Shown: positions 59,053 through 64,000 of the stretch, piece after piece | Position numbering within the stretch: the stretch's first letter is position 1 | How the letters are laid out: each line of letters starts with the position of its first letter | Notes under the pieces: generated by a model | Seen by the model: the letters and a program-made list of their open reading frames with translations, nothing else | Told to the model about the DNA's origin: nothing | The model's database searches: none | Program-made: the position numbers and the translations under genes | NCBI RefSeq assembly: GCF_003984645.1 | Contig: NZ_RWKI01000008.1 | Location: 1-64,000, forward strand | Origin: Variovorax sp. MHTC-1 | GTDB taxonomy: Bacteria > Pseudomonadota > Gammaproteobacteria > Burkholderiales > Burkholderiaceae_C | DNA: 64,000 nucleotides | Direction: 5' to 3'

Positions 59053-59182
59053 GCTCTCCCCCAGGCTTCGCGCACTTCGTGTCGCTCTCGCCAACCCCCT
59101 TCCGGGGGCGACACCAGCGGCCCGGCAGAGCCGGTTCCGCGGTGTCCCCCGAAGGCGCTGGCCTGGACCCTTCCTAGCACTC
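59053..59182. repeat. Second structured intergenic element
   Basis: No gene is present. CCCCC-ttcc-GGGGG (59095-59108) and CCGGC-aga-GCCGG (59122-59134) form small hairpins, and GGGGGCGACACC pairs imperfectly with GGTGTCCCCC at 59141-59150 to enclose the second. From memory this is a repeat family seen repeatedly between Variovorax genes. It separates the binding-protein gene from the dehydrogenase gene. Confidence 0.55.
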
Positions 59183-60349
59183 ATGATTCACGAGCCTCTT
59201 TCCCGCAAGCTGCGCTACGCCATGGTCGGCGGCGGGCGCGACGCCTTCATCGGCGCGGTGCACCGCAAGGCGATCGCGCTCGACGGCCAGGCCGAGCTGG
59301 TGGCCGCTGCGCTGTCGTCGAGCGCAGAGAAGGCCCGGGCTTCGGGCCGCGACCTGCTGCTGGCGGACGACCGCAATCACGGCGACTGGCGAAGCCTGCT
59401 CGACGACGAACTGAAGCGCCCGGCACACGAGCGCATCGACTTCGTGTCGATCGTCACGCCGAACCACGTGCACTTTCCGGTGGCGCAGGCCTTCGTAGAG
59501 GCCGGCTTCCACGTGGTGTGCGACAAGCCGCTGGTGCATACGCGCGAGCAGGCCGACGCACTCGTCGAGGCCGCGGCGCGCAAAGGGGTCGTGTTCGCGG
59601 TCACCTACAACTACACCGGCTACCCGATGGTGCGCGAGGCGCGCGAGCTGGTGCGCTCGGGCCGCCTCGGCGAGATCCGCAAGGTGGTGGTCGAATACAA
59701 CCAGGGCTGGCTTTCGGCCCAGATCGAGAGCGAAGGCAACAAGCAGGCCGCCTGGCGCAGCGACCCGGCCATGAGCGGTGCGGCCGGCGCCATCGGCGAC
59801 ATCGGCTCGCACGCCGAGAACCTGGTCGCGACCGTGACCGGCCTCGAGATCGAAAGCTTGTGCGCCGACCTGAGCGCGCTGGTGCCCGGCCGTGCGCTCG
59901 ATGACGACGGCAGCCTGCTGCTGCGCTTCCGGGGCGGCGCGCGCGGCGTGCTGATCGCGTCGCAGGTCAACACCGGCCTGGAGAACGACCTGCGCCTGCG
60001 CGTCTCCGGCACGCTGGGCACGCTGGTCTGGCGGCAGGAGCAGCCGAGCGAGCTGCTGCATCTGCCGCACGACGGACCGCGGCGCATCCTCACGCGCGGG
60101 TCGCCCTGGCTCGGCGAGTCGGCGAAGCGCGCGAGCCGGCTCCCGAGCGGCCATCCGGAGGGCTTCATCGAAGCCTTCGCCAATGTGTATGGCGGCGTCG
60201 TCGCCGACATCCGTGCGCGGCTCGCGGGCCTTGCGGCCGATCCGCTGGAAGCAGACTACCCGCGCGTCGAGGACGGCGCGCGCGGCGTTCGTTTCATCGA
60301 GCGCACGGTGGCCTCCGCGAAGAGCGAGGCGAAGTGGACGGCCTGGTGA
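59183..60349 (+). CDS. Gfo/Idh/MocA family oxidoreductase
   Basis: A 388-residue NAD(P)-dependent dehydrogenase. The Rossmann motif is [16 protein letters not shown], slightly altered from GxGxxG, and the catalytic lysine lies in the CDKPL segment (EKP in most members). [11 protein letters not shown] carries the usual Asp/His pair. Members oxidise sugars, inositol or their derivatives. Position after a ROK regulator and sugar importer suggests it acts first on the imported sugar. Confidence 0.88.
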   Translation: MIHEPLSRKLRYAMVGGGRDAFIGAVHRKAIALDGQAELVAAALSSSAEKARASGRDLLLADDRNHGDWRSLLDDELKRPAHERIDFVSIVTPNHVHFPVAQAFVEAGFHVVCDKPLVHTREQADALVEAAARKGVVFAVTYNYTGYPMVREARELVRSGRLGEIRKVVVEYNQGWLSAQIESEGNKQAAWRSDPAMSGAAGAIGDIGSHAENLVATVTGLEIESLCADLSALVPGRALDDDGSLLLRFRGGARGVLIASQVNTGLENDLRLRVSGTLGTLVWRQEQPSELLHLPHDGPRRILTRGSPWLGESAKRASRLPSGHPEGFIEAFANVYGGVVADIRARLAGLAADPLEADYPRVEDGARGVRFIERTVASAKSEAKWTAW

Positions 60350-60353
60350 GCCT

Positions 60354-60374
60354 GCATGCGGGCAGTTCGCATGC
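60354..60374 (+). terminator. Hairpin after the dehydrogenase gene
   Basis: GCATGCG (60354-60360) and CGCATGC (60368-60374) enclose a 7-nt loop 4 bp after the stop codon. Without a T run it may mark a Rho-dependent end or a stabilising 3' hairpin. Confidence 0.4.
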
Positions 60375-60460
60375 CGCGCTGTAGGTACCTTCCCACAGCT
60401 GAATGTCCGCTCTGCCGCTGACTTGGCGCGGCCGGCGGAACAGCATCCCCATGGAGACAC

Positions 60461-60482
60461 CCGCGATGACCGCCGATCGCGG
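60461..60482 (+). promoter_or_regulatory. Inverted repeat upstream of the tandem paralogs
   Basis: CCGCGAT (60461-60467) and ATCGCGG (60476-60482) flank 8 nt, 36 bp before the first paralog. It could be an operator or leader hairpin; no known consensus is matched. Confidence 0.3.
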
Positions 60483-60518
60483 TGGGCCGCGAGTGTCCCG
60501 ATGCGAAGGGAGATGCGT

Positions 60519-61118
60519 ATGGATGCCACGAACACGCAGGCGTTGCTGGTCCTCGGGATCGTCGTGATCCTCGCCTTGGTCGCCCTGGCCGTTTACTTCT
60601 TCTATCGAAGGCGACAGTCGCACCGGCTCGCGGCTCGCTTCGGCTCGGAATACGGCCATGCGGTCGATGAACTCGGCAGCCGCAGCAAGGCCGAGGCCGA
60701 GCTCAGGCGGCGTGAAGCGCGCGTCGCAGGGCTGGACATCGTGGCGCTCGCGCCGGGCGAAGCCGTCAGGTTCACCGGGGAATGGAAGCGCTTGCAAGCC
60801 GAGTTCGTCGACAACCCTGCGGGGGTGGTCGGCCAGGCGGATCAACTGGTGCGCGAGCTGATGCAGCAGCGCGGCTATCCGATGGGCGACTTCGAGCATC
60901 GCGCCGCCGACATCTCGGTCGACCATCCCGACGTGGTGAGCAACTACCGCGCGGCGCAGGAGATCCGGGCGCGCAACCTGCACGGCGAAGTCGATACCGA
61001 GGAACTGCGCAAGGCGGTGGTGCACTACCGGGCGCTCTTCGACGAGCTGCTGGAAGTGCGGCCCGAGGTAGACCAGCGACAGAGCATGCCGGCGAGGCCG
61101 GTGGAGGCACGATCATGA
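60519..61118 (+). CDS. Membrane-anchored protein of unknown function (paralog 1)
   Basis: A 199-residue protein. Residues 6-27 form one hydrophobic helix ending YFFYRRRQSH, so it is probably an inner-membrane anchor with a cytoplasmic remainder. The middle is charged and helical; residues 85-115 (WKRLQAEFVDNPAGVVGQAD then QLVRELMQQRGYP) form a domain repeated in the next gene. GAAGGGAGA (60505-60513) sets ATG 60519; ATGs at 60501 and 60513 are in frame but worse placed. Its stop overlaps the next gene by 4 nt. I do not recognise a named family with a known role. Confidence 0.75.
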   Translation: MDATNTQALLVLGIVVILALVALAVYFFYRRRQSHRLAARFGSEYGHAVDELGSRSKAEAELRRREARVAGLDIVALAPGEAVRFTGEWKRLQAEFVDNPAGVVGQADQLVRELMQQRGYPMGDFEHRAADISVDHPDVVSNYRAAQEIRARNLHGEVDTEELRKAVVHYRALFDELLEVRPEVDQRQSMPARPVEARS

Positions 61119-61546
61119 ATCGCGATGTGACGCAGGAAGACCGCGGCAGGCCCCAGGCCGCCGCGACTGTGGAAGAACGCAGCGTAGAGCAGCGCCTCGC
61201 GCCGGACGATCTGCGACAGCCGGTGGCCGAGCAGCGAGCGCCTGCCGAGAGAGCCGAGAGAACACAGGACGAATCGCTCGACCCGCTGTTCTCCGCCGAG
61301 GCGGCGCGCGACTTTCGCGCCAGCTGGGACGCCGTCCAGATCGGCTTCGTGGACGACCCGAAGCAGGCGGTGCGCCAGGCCGACGAGCTGGTCCGCCAGG
61401 TTCTGGAGAACCTGAAGCAGACCTTCTCGAACGAGCGCGGCGCGATCGACGGCAATACGGACGCGGCGGACCAGGCGTCGACGGAGCACCTGCGCATGGC
61501 CTTGCGGCGCTATCGCTCCTTTTTCCAGCGCCTGCTTTCTCTTTGA
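61115..61546 (+). CDS. Soluble protein of unknown function (paralog 2)
   Basis: A 143-residue protein without a signal or membrane segment. The first 55 residues are polar and probably disordered. The C-terminal part contains ASWDAVQIGFVDDPKQAVRQ then ADELVRQVLENLKQ, clearly related to the helical domain of the preceding protein. The end (HLRMALRRYRSFFQRLLSL) also parallels that protein's ELRKAVVHYRALFDELLEV. The start ATG lies inside the stop of paralog 1 (ATGA), so the two are made together and could form a heteromer. Confidence 0.75.
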   Translation: MNRDVTQEDRGRPQAAATVEERSVEQRLAPDDLRQPVAEQRAPAERAERTQDESLDPLFSAEAARDFRASWDAVQIGFVDDPKQAVRQADELVRQVLENLKQTFSNERGAIDGNTDAADQASTEHLRMALRRYRSFFQRLLSL

Positions 61547-61561
61547 GACGCTAAGACGCGG

Positions 61562-61591
61562 CCGGTCCTTCGAGCGCCGGCCTGGGACCGG
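61562..61591 (+). terminator. Hairpin after the tandem paralogs
   Basis: CCGGTCC (61562-61568) pairs with GGACCGG (61585-61591) around a loop that can itself fold. No T run follows. It lies 15 bp after the stop, before the NAD synthetase gene at 61640. Confidence 0.38.
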
Positions 61592-61639
61592 AATCCGGGT
61601 TGGCAGCGGGCGGCCGGCACAACCGCCACAATCCGGCCC

Positions 61640-63724
<2,085 letters not shown>

Positions 63725-63731
63725 GCGCGGA

Positions 63732-63950
63732 TCAGTGTGACGCGCTGGAATGCCGTCCGGCACCGGCATGGCGGCTGCCGCGCAGGTGCCACTCGATGTC
63801 CGATGCGCGGCTGCCCACCGCGCGAACGGCTTCGCGCAGCCGGTCGTGCGTGACATCCAGTTTCCTGGACCATTTGTCGAGTTCGCGGGCGGTGCTGATG
63901 TCGATGCGGTCGGACTGAATGCCGCCGCTTGTGCTGGCTGCTTTCTTCAT
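63732..63950 (-). CDS. DUF3606 domain protein
   Basis: A 72-residue small protein. Residues 14-58 (DRIDISTARELDKWSRKLDV, then THDRLREAVRAVGSRASDIEWHL) match the DUF3606 pattern from memory. The role of the family is unknown; many members are small, basic and stress-associated. ATG 63950 follows AGGAG on the minus strand (about 63957-63962). It converges on nadE with a 7-bp gap. Confidence 0.78.
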   Translation of the reverse strand: MKKAASTSGGIQSDRIDISTARELDKWSRKLDVTHDRLREAVRAVGSRASDIEWHLRGSRHAGAGRHSSASH

Positions 63951-64000
63951 TGCGTTGGCTCCTGTCAGTCGTCGCACCCTAGGAGATGCGCCATCTCCCG

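Noticed and set aside
60436-60460. ECF sigma-factor promoter beginning GGAAC
   Set aside because: GGAAC occurs but no convincing -10 partner at the right distance.

Overview
The window is a high-GC, densely coded chromosomal segment of a betaproteobacterium. Ribosomal protein, ATP synthase and LipA/LipB sequences, the many solute-binding proteins and the dispersed GC-rich intergenic elements point to the Comamonadaceae, most likely Variovorax or a close relative. This is recognition from memory, not a database search. I see no rRNA, tRNA, CRISPR array, insertion sequence or prophage.

Layout. (1) 1-7.9 kb: the S10 ribosomal protein cluster. It is split: rpsJ ends at its own terminator, two lipoprotein genes follow, and [40 protein letters not shown] starts from a new promoter and ends at a second terminator. 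The spc-operon genes that often follow are absent. (2) 7.9-12.1 kb: peroxiredoxin, GNAT acetyltransferase, cytochrome b561 and divergent cytochrome c-prime, a TlpA-like thioredoxin, a DUF4197 protein and a small lipoprotein. (3) 12.1-15.9 kb: an MFS transporter overlapping an incomplete phosphotransferase chain (EIIA of the mannose family, HPr, EI). (4) 16-18.9 kb: a Spy-like lipoprotein, a DUF4260 membrane protein and an OmpR-type two-component system. (5) 18.9-27.1 kb: an AraC regulator divergent from a complete Liv-type ABC importer, an aldehyde dehydrogenase and a zinc-free MDR reductase. (6) 27.1-36 kb: a DMT exporter with an AraC regulator; then a GntR regulator, a perfect operator, a lyase of the aspartase/fumarase superfamily, a TctC-type binding protein and a fumarase-like enzyme; then an ion permease and an acyl-CoA ligase.

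(7) 36.1-42.6 kb: a type IV pilus minor-pilin operon on the minus strand (pilE, fimT/gspH, pilV, pilW, pilX, pilY1). (8) 42.9-45.9 kb: a lipoate operon on the minus strand (aminotransferase, DUF493 protein, lipB, lipA). (9) 46-53.2 kb: the full atpIBEFHAGDC operon. (10) 53.2-60.3 kb: a secreted alpha/beta hydrolase, then a ROK regulator with a ribose-type ABC importer and a Gfo/Idh/MocA dehydrogenase, interrupted by two structured intergenic elements. (11) 60.5-64 kb: two small paralogous proteins of unknown role, glutamine-dependent NAD synthetase and a DUF3606 protein.

The most interesting items are the rewired S10 operon, the GntR-operator/lyase/TctC/fumarase-like catabolic unit whose substrate is unknown, an AraC-exporter pair with 21-bp-spaced direct repeats, and a tandem pair of proteins sharing an uncharacterised domain. 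Nothing here is clearly a defence or mobile system.
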